NCBI RefSeq assembly: GCF_002979515.1
Contig: NZ_PCPA01000008.1
Coordinates: 1 to 64,000, forward strand
Direction of reading: 5' to 3'
From: Microbacterium sp. MYb54
GTDB taxonomy: Bacteria > Actinomycetota > Actinomycetes > Actinomycetales > Microbacteriaceae
Length of the DNA: 64,000 nt
The notes below the pieces were generated by a model. That model ran no database searches and was not told the DNA's origin. It saw only the letters and a program-made list of their open reading frames with translations. The position numbers and the translations under genes are program-made. The stretch's first letter is position 1. Every line of letters begins with the position of its first letter. Shown piece by piece: positions 7,807 through 15,736 of this stretch.

Positions 7807-8828
7807 GCACGTTGAAGGTCGGACTCATCGGCGCCGGCGGCATCTCGCGCGTGCACGCCGATGCCTGGCGGGCGCTGGGCGCCGAGGGCTATGTCACCTC
7901 GCTCGTGGGGGCGGAGGAGATCGCCGACGAGTACGGGTTCGAGCTCGTCGACGACGTCGACACGCTCATCGGACTGGTCGATATCGTCGACATCGTCACC
8001 CCGAGCAGTACCCATGCCGACTTCGCACTGCGGGCCATCGCCGGAGGCTGCGACGTGATCTGCGAGAAGCCGCTCGCGGCCACGGCCGAAGCCGCCACCA
8101 CCGTCGCGCGGGCCGCAGAAGCCGCCGGCGTTCGGCTCTTCCCGGCCCATGTCGTGCGCTACATGGGCGAGTACGCGCAGATCAAGGCGGGCATCGATGC
8201 CGGCCGCATCGGCACCCTCGCGGTGCAGAGGTTCAGCCGGGCAGGGTCCGCACCCCAGGCGCCCTGGTTCTTCACGGAGAGCACGGGCGGCGGAGTGATT
8301 CGCGACCTGATGATCCACGACATCGACCAGGCGGTGTGGTTCGCCGGCCCCGTCGCGACCGTCTTCGCGGTGCAGAACCCGCCGACCGTCGATGACAGGG
8401 TGCCCGCGCCCGTCACCTCACACGTCGTGCTCACCCACCGCAACGGCGTCATCAGCCACATCCACGGCAGCTGGGTCGCACCGGGCATGCCCTTCCGCAC
8501 GAGCGTCGAGGTCGCCGGCTCCGAGGGGCGACTGCGCTACGACAGCGCCGACGACAACGCGCTGCGCACCGACGCGGTGGCCCCCGAGGGCGCCACCGAC
8601 TACCTGCCGCCGATGTCGCCGCAGGAGAGCCCGTACTACGCCGAGATCGCCGACTTCGTCGCCGCGCTGCGCGAAGGCCGTGAGGCCAGGGTCAGCCCTG
8701 CGGACGGCATCGAGGCCGTCGCCGTGGCCGAGGCCGCGTACGCCTCGATCGCCGCCGGCGCTCCGGTCACGCTGTCCGACCGCTCCCCTGAACGCTCCGC
8801 CTCCGAGGCCGAGGAGGCTGCCCGATGA
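7803..8828 (+). CDS. Gfo/Idh/MocA family oxidoreductase
   Basis: 341-residue NAD(P)-dependent oxidoreductase. The GTG start overlaps the ROK stop (GTGA). The Rossmann motif VGLIGAGGISRVHADAW opens the protein, the EKP motif (ICEKPLAATAEAA) typical of the family lies near residue 90, and a GGGVIRDLMIHDIDQAVWF segment near residue 160 carries the D-x-x-x-H catalytic pair. Family members oxidise or reduce sugars, inositols or sugar acids. Co-transcription with a ROK regulator and another Gfo/Idh gene supports a role in carbohydrate catabolism. Confidence 0.9.
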   Translation: MSTLKVGLIGAGGISRVHADAWRALGAEGYVTSLVGAEEIADEYGFELVDDVDTLIGLVDIVDIVTPSSTHADFALRAIAGGCDVICEKPLAATAEAATTVARAAEAAGVRLFPAHVVRYMGEYAQIKAGIDAGRIGTLAVQRFSRAGSAPQAPWFFTESTGGGVIRDLMIHDIDQAVWFAGPVATVFAVQNPPTVDDRVPAPVTSHVVLTHRNGVISHIHGSWVAPGMPFRTSVEVAGSEGRLRYDSADDNALRTDAVAPEGATDYLPPMSPQESPYYAEIADFVAALREGREARVSPADGIEAVAVAEAAYASIAAGAPVTLSDRSPERSASEAEEAAR

Positions 8829-9850
8829 CCACTCCCACCCCGCTGCGGATCGCCGTGCTGTCGTTCGCGCACACGCATGCCCTCAGCTACGTGCACGCGC
8901 TGAAGGAGATGCCCGGGGTCGAGCTGATCGCCGCCGACCCCGACGGTGCCACGGCTCCCGACGATGCCCCTCGTGGCGCCGCGCTGGCCACCGAGCTCGG
9001 TGTCGCCTACGTCGACAGCTACGACGAGGCCTTCGCCTGGAGCCCGGATGCCGTCGTCATCGCCGCCGAGAACTCCCGGCACCGCGCCCTCGTCGAACGT
9101 GCAGCCGCGGCCGGGGTGCACGTGCTCTGCGAGAAGCCGCTTGCCACCTCGGTGGAGGACGCGATCGCGATGCGCGAGGCCTGTGAGCGGGCCGGCGTGA
9201 TCCTGATGGTCGCCTACCCGGTGCGCTTCGCCCCGAGTGTTCGCGACGCCATCGCCGAGCTGCGCAGCGGCCGCCTCGGGAAGATCCTCGGCGTCACCGG
9301 CATCAACAACGGAAAGCTCCCTCAGGACCGGGCGTGGTTCACCGATCCGGAGCTGGCCGGGGGCGGCGCACTCGTCGACCATGTCGTGCACTGCGCCGAC
9401 CTGCTCGACGAGTTGCTGGGCGAGCGGGCCCGGTCCGTGCGCGCGGTGTCGAACAGCATCCTGCACGCGCAGCGAGAGCTCGAGGTCGAGACCGGCGGAC
9501 TCGTCACGATCCAGTACCCGAGCGGTGTCATCGCCACGATCGACTGCTCCTGGAGCTGGCCGATGAGCTCGGCCACCTGGGGTGGGCTCACGCTGCAGGT
9601 CGTCGCCGAGCGCGGGACGGTCACGGTCAGCCCCTTCGCCAAGGGCGTCGCCGGGCACGATGCGCAGGGGGAGACGTGGAGTCCGGTCGGCGCCGACCTC
9701 GACGCCCTGCTGCTCGACGAGTTCATCCGCGCCCTGCGCGAGGGCCGGCAACCCCAGCCCGACGCCGGCGTGGGCATCCGCACGGTCGAGATCGCCAAGG
9801 CCGCGCAGGCCTCCGCATCCCGCGGCGGCGAGGCCGTCGCGCTCGACTGA
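8825..9850 (+). CDS. Gfo/Idh/MocA family oxidoreductase
   Basis: 341-residue paralogue of the preceding product, overlapping it by ATGA. The N terminus reads RIAVLSFAHTHALSYVHAL, a variant in which the usual GxGxxG loop is replaced by an AHTH motif. The truncated gene at the left edge shows a comparable AHSH motif. The EKP motif (VLCEKPLATSVEDAI) and the GGGALVDHVVHCADLLDEL catalytic segment are present. It is the last gene of the rightward operon. The pairing of standard and AHxH forms suggests two different redox steps; substrate unknown. Confidence 0.88.
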   Translation: MTTPTPLRIAVLSFAHTHALSYVHALKEMPGVELIAADPDGATAPDDAPRGAALATELGVAYVDSYDEAFAWSPDAVVIAAENSRHRALVERAAAAGVHVLCEKPLATSVEDAIAMREACERAGVILMVAYPVRFAPSVRDAIAELRSGRLGKILGVTGINNGKLPQDRAWFTDPELAGGGALVDHVVHCADLLDELLGERARSVRAVSNSILHAQRELEVETGGLVTIQYPSGVIATIDCSWSWPMSSATWGGLTLQVVAERGTVTVSPFAKGVAGHDAQGETWSPVGADLDALLLDEFIRALREGRQPQPDAGVGIRTVEIAKAAQASASRGGEAVALD

Positions 9851-9875
9851 CTCCTGGCTGGGCCGCTCGGCCCCG

Positions 9876-10697
9876 TCAGCTGTACAAGGAAGATGCGAGA
9901 TCTTGGGCAAGGATGCTCGCCGCCAGAGAAGTCTGAGCAGGATCACCGATCCCCACCTCAGCGCGCCCCGCCATCTCGGCTCCCGGCGAATCCGGCCCAC
10001 CGACGAAGAGATCGTTCAGTAGCACAAGCGCACGCTCTGTGGTCGGACGACTTAGATTCTGAGCGAGCAGATTTTGCAGGTCGGCCTTCAGCTCTTCAGC
10101 CGACGTCGACACCAGGATTCTATAGATATCGTGAGCGTCCTTGTCTTGCCGCCTCCTGGGGTCAAGACGACGCTCCTCGATCTTGTGTAGCTTGGCGACG
10201 ATCAAAGCAGCATTTCCCGCAACACGGACTTCGACAGCCCGATCGTCCCCATCCTCGAACGCCTCGACAGCCATCACGGAGTTGTCCACCAGAGCCGCTT
10301 CAAGGCCCACCGTCCTGCGCATGGCGCGGCGGTCGTGCGGTGGGACCGTGACTCCGCGGCGCCCAGCACCCGCCACAGCATCAGGAACCATCAAGTCGAC
10401 AGGGGTGCCATCCGCCGACACCCAAGCTCCGGGATTCGGATTGCGAGGGTCGCGTACGAATCCTGCAGCGGTGAGCGCTTCTTCGAGACGTGGATCCGGC
10501 CGCAGTCTCCTGGGATCGATCGCCAGGTCGGCATCCGTGGTGAACTCCGCAAGCGCCACCGCCGCGCGCCCCGTCCGCAGGTAGATGGCCTGCGCACCAA
10601 CGAGAACCGTTGCACCTCGGTGTCGGCCCAGTGCACTGAGCGCGTCCAGCAGTGCCCTTCGCGCACGCACGACCTCTGGGTTCACACCAACCGCCAT
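9876..10697 (-). CDS. AbiEii-like nucleotidyltransferase, putative type IV toxin
   Basis: 273-residue protein with a nucleotidyltransferase core: VLVGAQAIYLRTGRAA is followed by TTDADLAID (the DxD metal site). A later segment (IVAKLHKIEERRLDPRRRQ, then KDAHDIYRI) fits the K/R...KD..D motif of AbiEii/DUF1814 proteins. AbiEii toxins transfer nucleotides, in studied cases to tRNA acceptor ends, and cause growth arrest or phage abortive infection. The start at 10697 overlaps the upstream regulator gene by 16 bp, so translation is likely coupled. No longer upstream start is needed. Function is inferred from motifs and pairing, not demonstrated. Confidence 0.72.
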   Translation of the reverse strand: MAVGVNPEVVRARRALLDALSALGRHRGATVLVGAQAIYLRTGRAAVALAEFTTDADLAIDPRRLRPDPRLEEALTAAGFVRDPRNPNPGAWVSADGTPVDLMVPDAVAGAGRRGVTVPPHDRRAMRRTVGLEAALVDNSVMAVEAFEDGDDRAVEVRVAGNAALIVAKLHKIEERRLDPRRRQDKDAHDIYRILVSTSAEELKADLQNLLAQNLSRPTTERALVLLNDLFVGGPDSPGAEMAGRAEVGIGDPAQTSLAASILAQDLASSLYS

Positions 10698-11761
10698 GCA
10701 TTCTCGTTGACCCGCATCCAGCGGATCAGCTCTTCTGCCTCCTGAGCGTCCCGCCCGGGGCCATTCAGAAGGTCCGTTGCGACTTGCGCCGGCGCAACAC
10801 GCCAGATGCCCTCCGCGAGGGTCCCCGCGCGTTCGAATGCGACCGCCTTCGTCGAACGTGGTTCCAACAACACGACGTTCGCCCCGGTATCGGTCGGACG
10901 TATGCCCCACCGCTTCGACTCATGCCCGGCATCCAGGACGTACACGAAGATCGACCGAACAGGTGCGACACTCGTCCACGCACGCGATGCTGCGGCACCA
11001 GTCACGGCGTATGGCTCACTTCCGACTTGAAGGGACGCTTGGAAGTGCTCGACTCCCCGGGGATCTATATAGCGCGTCACGCTGTTCTCGGTCAGGAAGT
11101 TGTAGTCGTCAGCCCACGCACGGAGCAACCGCTCCCATGACGGAATCGTCCAGAGACCTTCTTCGCGATCGGCGAGCCCTTCACGATCGAGATACTCAAG
11201 TACCCGATAAGTGGCACCGGTTGAGGCACCGGATTCTGCGATGAGATCCCGGACCTTCCAAGAACGCGAGTAGTCGAGCAGAGCCCGCACCACCCGCGCT
11301 GCAGGATCACCCTTGAGTGTCCCCCGAGGTCGCCCAGGGCTTCGTGACGGATCGCGGTCGCCTCCTCGGTCGGAGAGGAAGAACCCCGGCTCGATGGCCG
11401 AGACCATGATGTTGCCCGTCGCATCGGCGTAAGAGACCCCGATCCTTTCGATTTCCTCCCTCACCTGCGGCGCGAGGTAACGCGCGAGCAGCAACGGGAC
11501 CGCCTCCTCCGCAGCGGCACGCTCCCGAAGCTTCTGCGCAATGCCTGCCGCTTGACGTCCCGTAGGAGCGCCGGACTTCACCTCGATCACGATTTTTACC
11601 CGCCGCCCATCCGGAGCAGACAAGGCGAACTCTGCATCCGCGGGTGAACGTGGATTGCTGCCAAGAGAAGAGGACGCCAGCGCCCACCCAGGCGGAATCC
11701 TCTCGCGAATCAACTCGACCACCGTGCGGAGCACCTGAATATCCGAAGCAGGAACTGTCAT
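10682..11761 (-). CDS. AbiEi-like antitoxin/transcriptional regulator
   Basis: 359-residue partner of the putative AbiEii toxin. An N-terminal segment at about residues 35-60 (DAEFAL, then IVIEVKSG) resembles a PD-(D/E)xK nuclease-like fold. A winged helix follows (WKVRDLIAESGASTGATYRV, near residue 180), and the C-terminal third fits AbiEi regulators. AbiEi antitoxins bind inverted repeats in their own promoter and repress the operon. Here a 7-3-7 inverted repeat lies about 100 bp upstream. Base composition across both genes looks less GC-rich than in the neighbours, suggesting acquisition by transfer. It could instead be a restriction-like regulator of unknown type. Confidence 0.65.
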   Translation of the reverse strand: MTVPASDIQVLRTVVELIRERIPPGWALASSSLGSNPRSPADAEFALSAPDGRRVKIVIEVKSGAPTGRQAAGIAQKLRERAAAEEAVPLLLARYLAPQVREEIERIGVSYADATGNIMVSAIEPGFFLSDRGGDRDPSRSPGRPRGTLKGDPAARVVRALLDYSRSWKVRDLIAESGASTGATYRVLEYLDREGLADREEGLWTIPSWERLLRAWADDYNFLTENSVTRYIDPRGVEHFQASLQVGSEPYAVTGAAASRAWTSVAPVRSIFVYVLDAGHESKRWGIRPTDTGANVVLLEPRSTKAVAFERAGTLAEGIWRVAPAQVATDLLNGPGRDAQEAEELIRWMRVNENAWRLV

Positions 11762-11848
11762 GGCGCCCTTCCCTTGAACTTCAGCAGCTATTGCCCGCTG
11801 CGAAAGTCGAACTGGCAGCGCCCCTCGAAGATATCGTGCGTTCGGGAA

Positions 11849-11874
11849 ATTGTACAGTTCCGCACGTTGCGGAA
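11849..11874 (-). promoter_or_regulatory. Operator and -10 element of the AbiE-like operon
   Basis: A perfect inverted repeat TTCCGCA-CGT-TGCGGAA occupies 11858-11874. On the leftward strand a TACAAT hexamer (11849-11854) lies 3 bp downstream of it, in the right place for a -10 box. A repressor bound to the repeat would block RNA polymerase, consistent with AbiEi autoregulation. Confidence 0.6.
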
Positions 11875-11943
11875 TACTTCCATAAGACGAACATCAATGC
11901 CTGGCCTCGGAGTCGCGGCGCTCGTCATACGGTTGGCGCGACT

Positions 11944-11971
11944 CCGTGGCGGCTGACGTCAGCGGCCACGG
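11944..11971. repeat. 28-bp near-perfect palindrome
   Basis: The sequence from CCGTGGC to GCCACGG around the core GCTGACGTCAGC is self-complementary except at one symmetric pair. It lies between the AbiE-like promoter and the terminator of the surface-protein gene. It may be a second terminator stem or a protein-binding site. Confidence 0.5.
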
Positions 11972-11977
11972 ATCGAC

Positions 11978-12014
11978 GGAACGGCCGGTCGGCACTCAGC
12001 CGACCGACCGTTCC
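11978..12014. terminator. Predicted terminator of the LAITG surface-protein gene
   Basis: A 15-bp stem with one mismatch (11978-11992 with 12000-12014, seven-base loop CACTCAG) lies 13 bp beyond the stop of the leftward gene ending at 12028. No long U-run follows, as is common in high-GC actinobacteria. Confidence 0.65.
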
Positions 12015-12027
12015 CTTTCCGGTCGCG

Positions 12028-14136
12028 TCAGTTCGCGTCGAAGCCCTCACGGCGTCGTCCGCGGACGAACAGACCCACCCCGACTGCGATGACCAGAACC
12101 GCACCCACGAGACCCCCGACCGCGATGTCGCCTCCCGTGATCGCGAGACCTGCGGGCGGCGGCGGACGCCGGTCGTGCGTGGTGCTGCACTCCGTGGTGC
12201 AGCCAGGGCTCGTCACGGTATTGACGAGCACGCCGTCGCCACCGGTGCCGACGGTGACCGAGTAGGTGATGGTCACCACGTCACCCACGGCCAGGTCGCC
12301 CCGCCACGCCAGCATTCCGGTGGCATCGTCGATCGAAGCGGTGCCGGACGACGCCACGAGGTCGTCGTTGTACGCGGCGTCATCCAGCACCTCGGTGAGG
12401 TCGTCGTCGAGGAGCGCGCCCGGCACGGCTGCCAGCCCCTGCTGGGTCACGGTCAGCGTGTAGGTGATGACAGACCCTGCCGCTACCGCACTGCCCGATG
12501 CGGGGTCTGACTTCTTGACCACCGTGTACCCGCCGACCGGGGTCTCCGTCTTGTCGGGGGGAGTGACCACCGGAGGCTTCCCCGGCGGGATACCGGTTCC
12601 GGTCGCGGTGTTGACCACCTGTCCGGCGGCGAGGTCTGCCGCGGTGATCGCGTAGGGCTTGTCGGCCTTGCACACGACCAACTCCGAGGGCGCCAGGGCG
12701 TCGGGAGCACAGGTGACGCCGATACCTGCCGCGGTGAGCTTGTCGTCATCGATCGCGAGACCGGTGAGGTTCGTGTTGCCGGTGTTCGTGAGCTGGAACT
12801 CCCAGTTGATCTGATCTCCGACGTCGCTGTACCCGTTGCCGTTGACGTCGACGACTCCCGTGACCCGCTTGTCGAGGGTCATCCCCGGAACGAGGGGATC
12901 GTTGAACACGGTGCAGATGACGGCGATGCCGGCGACCTGCGGAATCGTGATGCTCCCGGAAGGCCCGGTGCCGGAGCTGATCTTCGCACCCTGCGCCCCG
13001 GCCGCGTCGGAGCACTCCCACCGGGCGGCATAGCCTGCGAGATCGGTCGTCCCTGCAGCCGCCTCGGCGAAGTCGTAGGTGACGCCGGGCTGCACGATCA
13101 CGGAGCCTGCCCGCTCGGCCGGAGACTGCGTCTGGAGTCCGAGATCGGTGCCCTCGGTGATGCCGGTGGTCCCGGCGCCCGGAACGATGCCGCCACCGGT
13201 GATCGACAGGGCGAACTGGTCGGTGGGCTGCACCCGGCCGGCGACGTTCTTGAGCACCGTCAGGGTCGGCGGTGCTCCGCAGGTCGCGAAGTCCGACACC
13301 AGCGAGCCCGCGATGCCGGTGACCGGAACGTTCCCGACGAGCGCACCCGTGGTCGCGTTGATGCGAAGAATCGGCCCCGACCCGCCACCGACGTACAGCT
13401 CGCCTGTTCCGCTGAAGGCGACGGCCGCGTACGACACCCCGGCGACAGGATCGATCGCGGTGAGCAGAGACGAGGTGAACGAGGAGTTGGCGCCGGTTCC
13501 GGGGATCGTGCCATCGACGCGGAGCAGTCGGCCTCCGTCGGAGGCGCTTCCCACGATGTACATCTGCCCGAGGGTGTCGAAGGCGAAGTCGCTGTTCGCG
13601 AGCGCGACGCCGTCGGGAAGCTGGATGGTCGCGGCGACGCCCAGGTTCGTGTTCGTCGCGGGGTCGTAGACGGCGATCTGATAGCTCGTGCCGCCGAGCC
13701 CGAGCCCGCCGTAGTAGTAGAGGCCGTTGGTCGGGTTCACCGCTCCGCCGACGCTGCTGTAGCCGGTGAGCACCTGCGCGGGGGTCGAGACGAAGGAGTC
13801 ACTCGACATCGTGTAGTTGTACACCTCACCGGCTTTGGTGAAGAAGAGGTTCCCCCCACCCGGCGCGATGCCGACCTGGTTGACGACGTCGCCGCCAGGG
13901 AGATCGACGGCTTTGGTGGCGGTGCCGGTCTCCGAATCGATCTGCCAGAGGTCACCGTCACCGGTGCCCTGACTGGTCGCGTAGACCGTGGAACCCGTGC
14001 ACTGCAGATTCGATGCCGCCTGGGCCGATGGCGCATTCGCGGCAGAGACTCCGACGAGACCTGCCGAGACCATCAACACCGCGGCGATGCCGCCCCATAA
14101 TCCGCGAGAGCGCGGACGGCCGTGGGCAGTGAACAT
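12028..14136 (-). CDS. LAxTG-anchored surface protein with propeller and DUF11-like domains
   Basis: 702-residue secreted protein. The start at 14136 has a GGAGGAG ribosome site and gives a signal peptide ending in APSAQAA near residue 40. Residues about 45-330 resemble the propeller-like N-terminal domain of actinobacterial surface proteins (GTGDGDLWQIDSETG and repeated blade strands). A SpaA-like region, two DUF11-like isopeptide-type domains (LDKRVTG and VVKKSDPASGSAV) and a sorting tail follow. The tail is LAITG at residue 664, a membrane span and RGRRRE. LAxTG is the motif used by class E sortases, which would attach it to peptidoglycan. The architecture matches the 1737-residue protein at 51303. 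Ligand unknown; an adhesive or structural role is inferred. Confidence 0.83.
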   Translation of the reverse strand: MFTAHGRPRSRGLWGGIAAVLMVSAGLVGVSAANAPSAQAASNLQCTGSTVYATSQGTGDGDLWQIDSETGTATKAVDLPGGDVVNQVGIAPGGGNLFFTKAGEVYNYTMSSDSFVSTPAQVLTGYSSVGGAVNPTNGLYYYGGLGLGGTSYQIAVYDPATNTNLGVAATIQLPDGVALANSDFAFDTLGQMYIVGSASDGGRLLRVDGTIPGTGANSSFTSSLLTAIDPVAGVSYAAVAFSGTGELYVGGGSGPILRINATTGALVGNVPVTGIAGSLVSDFATCGAPPTLTVLKNVAGRVQPTDQFALSITGGGIVPGAGTTGITEGTDLGLQTQSPAERAGSVIVQPGVTYDFAEAAAGTTDLAGYAARWECSDAAGAQGAKISSGTGPSGSITIPQVAGIAVICTVFNDPLVPGMTLDKRVTGVVDVNGNGYSDVGDQINWEFQLTNTGNTNLTGLAIDDDKLTAAGIGVTCAPDALAPSELVVCKADKPYAITAADLAAGQVVNTATGTGIPPGKPPVVTPPDKTETPVGGYTVVKKSDPASGSAVAAGSVITYTLTVTQQGLAAVPGALLDDDLTEVLDDAAYNDDLVASSGTASIDDATGMLAWRGDLAVGDVVTITYSVTVGTGGDGVLVNTVTSPGCTTECSTTHDRRPPPPAGLAITGGDIAVGGLVGAVLVIAVGVGLFVRGRRREGFDAN

Positions 14137-14279
14137 GGATTCTCCTCCGTTGCGGGTGTGCATCGCTCGAAACCGGGAGGTCGGGGTGGCGCTCAGGTCG
14201 GGCCTGGCACGACGACGCGGATGAGAGGCATCGCTGATGCCTCGGACCTCCGGTGCGGTCACGATGATACGTGAAGGTA

Positions 14280-14299
14280 ACCTTCTACCCCTAGAAGGT
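14280..14299. promoter_or_regulatory. Inverted repeat upstream of the LAITG gene
   Basis: ACCTTCTA-CCCC-TAGAAGGT is a perfect 8-4-8 inverted repeat, and a further GAAGGT copy lies immediately upstream at 14273-14278. It sits about 140 bp upstream of the leftward surface-protein start, a plausible operator position. Confidence 0.4.
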
Positions 14300-14363
14300 G
14301 AAGTGAAGAATATCGCTCGCGCTGAGGCCTCAACCTCGGTCACTCGCCGTCAGGCGAAGGGCG

Positions 14364-14369
14364 TATACT
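14364..14369 (+). promoter_or_regulatory. Predicted -10 box for the corA leader transcript
   Basis: TATACT matches the sigma-70 -10 consensus well and lies 50 bp upstream of the candidate leader ORF. A clear -35 box is not visible at the expected distance. A small hairpin (GGGTC-ATCA-GACCC, 14378-14391) follows in the would-be leader RNA. Confidence 0.4.
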
Positions 14370-14413
14370 GACGCGTTGGGTCATCAGACCCCGAAGAGTC
14401 CCGAAAGGCGGTG

Positions 14414-14482
14414 ATGGCGATGTCCGATGATAGTTACGACGCCGCCCTCGCTGCGTCGCGACTCCCTGCGCTAGCTCGTTGA
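14414..14482 (+). CDS. Candidate 22-residue leader peptide upstream of corA
   Basis: A small ORF starts at ATG 14414, seven bases after a GAAAGG ribosome site (14402-14407), and ends in LPALAR with stop at 14480-14482. An internal ATG at 14420 is an alternative start. The N terminus is acidic (MAMSDDSYDAAL). The codons for DAA (14438-14446, GACGCCGCC) are exactly complementary to 14523-14531, so ribosome position could control RNA folding ahead of corA. Acidic or proline-rich leaders sense Mg2+ in enteric mgtL genes; a similar role here is inference from position. Confidence 0.4.
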   Translation: MAMSDDSYDAALAASRLPALAR

Positions 14483-14538
14483 CCTTCCGGTCCGCTTTCG
14501 CACGTCCTTCTCCGCAGCCGTCGGCGGCGTCATCCGCC
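14438..14538 (+). promoter_or_regulatory. Candidate attenuator-like leader RNA of corA
   Basis: GACGCCGCC (14438-14446) can pair perfectly with GGCGGCGTC (14523-14531). The second arm can instead form a local hairpin with CCGCC at 14534-14538. These mutually exclusive foldings lie between the leader ORF and the corA start, as in translation-dependent attenuators. Confidence 0.35.
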
Positions 14539-14599
14539 CCCTGACGAATCCGCGCACGGAGCTCTCTGCTGCCGTGCACTGCGAGAACGGAGCCGCATC

Positions 14600-15604
14600 A
14601 TGGCCCTCATCGACAACGGCGTGTACGTCCACGGACGTCGCGTGGAGACCCCGAAGAACCTGGACGAGACCTACCGGATGCTGGATGCTGCCGGCGGCAT
14701 CGCCTGGATCGGCCTGTACCGACCCAGCCCCGAGGAAGTGGCGTCGGTCGCTCGCGAGTTCGACCTGCATCCGCTCGCCGTCGAGGACGCTCTCTCCGGT
14801 CACCAGCGCTCGAAGGTGGAGCGCTACGGCGACACGCTGTTCGCGGTGCTGCGCCCTGCGCGCTACCGCGACGAGCAGGAGTCGATCGAGTTCGGCGAGC
14901 TGCACCTGTTCGTCGGCCCCGACTTCGTGGTGACGATCCGGCATGCCGAGTCGCCGAACCTCGCCGCCGTGCGCGCCCGCATGGAGGCGAACCCCGCCCT
15001 GCTCGCGATGGGCCCCGAGGCCGTGCTCTACGCGATCCTCGATGAGGTCGTCGACGGGTACGAGCCGATCGTCGCAGGGCTTTTGAACGACATCGACGAG
15101 ATCGAGGACCAGCTCTTCGGCGACGGCGATGACGATGACGCCCTCTCCCGTCGCATCTACGAGCTCTCCCGCGAGGTCATCAACTTCCAGCGCGCCGTGC
15201 ATCCGCTGAACGGGATGCTGGAGTGGCTGCGTCGCGGATCCGAGAAGTACCGCATCGACGAGGAGCTGCAGCGGTCGCTGCGCGACGTGCTCGACCACAC
15301 GATCCGCGTCAACGAGAAGATCGACTCGTTCCGGGCGATCCTCGAGAACGCGCTGACCGTGCACTCCGCCCTGGTCGCCCGTCGTCAGACCGAGGCCGGG
15401 CTCGCGCAGAACGACGAGATCAAGAAGATCTCCTCGTGGGCCGCGATCATCTTCGCCCCGACGCTGGTCGGCACGGTCTACGGGATGAACTTCGACGTGA
15501 TGCCGGAGCTGCATTGGGCGTTCGGATATCCGATGGCCATCGGCGCGATGGCCGCCTTCGCCGTCGCGCTGTTCGGGGTGTTCAAGTACAAGAAGTGGTT
15601 GTGA
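14600..15604 (+). CDS. corA: Magnesium/cobalt transport protein CorA
   Basis: 334-residue member of the CorA divalent-cation channel family, which takes up Mg2+ and, with lower preference, Co2+ or Ni2+ as a pentamer in the membrane. The signature YGMNFDVMPEL (GMN at residues 295-297) follows the first membrane helix (SWAAIIFAPTLVGTVYGMN) and precedes a second helix and the KYKKWL tail. The N-terminal two thirds form the cytoplasmic funnel. Length is typical. A GGAG ribosome site precedes the ATG. A 260-bp leader with a possible regulatory peptide lies upstream. Confidence 0.95.
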   Translation: MALIDNGVYVHGRRVETPKNLDETYRMLDAAGGIAWIGLYRPSPEEVASVAREFDLHPLAVEDALSGHQRSKVERYGDTLFAVLRPARYRDEQESIEFGELHLFVGPDFVVTIRHAESPNLAAVRARMEANPALLAMGPEAVLYAILDEVVDGYEPIVAGLLNDIDEIEDQLFGDGDDDDALSRRIYELSREVINFQRAVHPLNGMLEWLRRGSEKYRIDEELQRSLRDVLDHTIRVNEKIDSFRAILENALTVHSALVARRQTEAGLAQNDEIKKISSWAAIIFAPTLVGTVYGMNFDVMPELHWAFGYPMAIGAMAAFAVALFGVFKYKKWL

Positions 15605-15684
15605 GGCCGCAGGGTCAAGCCGTCGTTCCGGGCGAACAACGCAAGATACCGGTTTTCGCGTGAAGAACCTCTCTCAGCCCCGCC

Positions 15685-15716
15685 TCTGAAGGTATGGCAT
15701 ATGCCATACCTTCAGA
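15685..15716. promoter_or_regulatory. Perfect 32-bp palindrome upstream of a small secreted-protein gene
   Basis: Positions 15685-15700 and 15701-15716 are exact reverse complements with no spacer; the centre reads GGCATATGCC. It ends 20 bp before the start of the 147-residue protein and lies 81 bp after the corA stop. It could be a dimeric-repressor operator or a cruciform/terminator stem. No U-run follows, so an operator is favoured. Confidence 0.6.
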
Positions 15717-15736
15717 ACGAAACGGAGCAAGAACAC

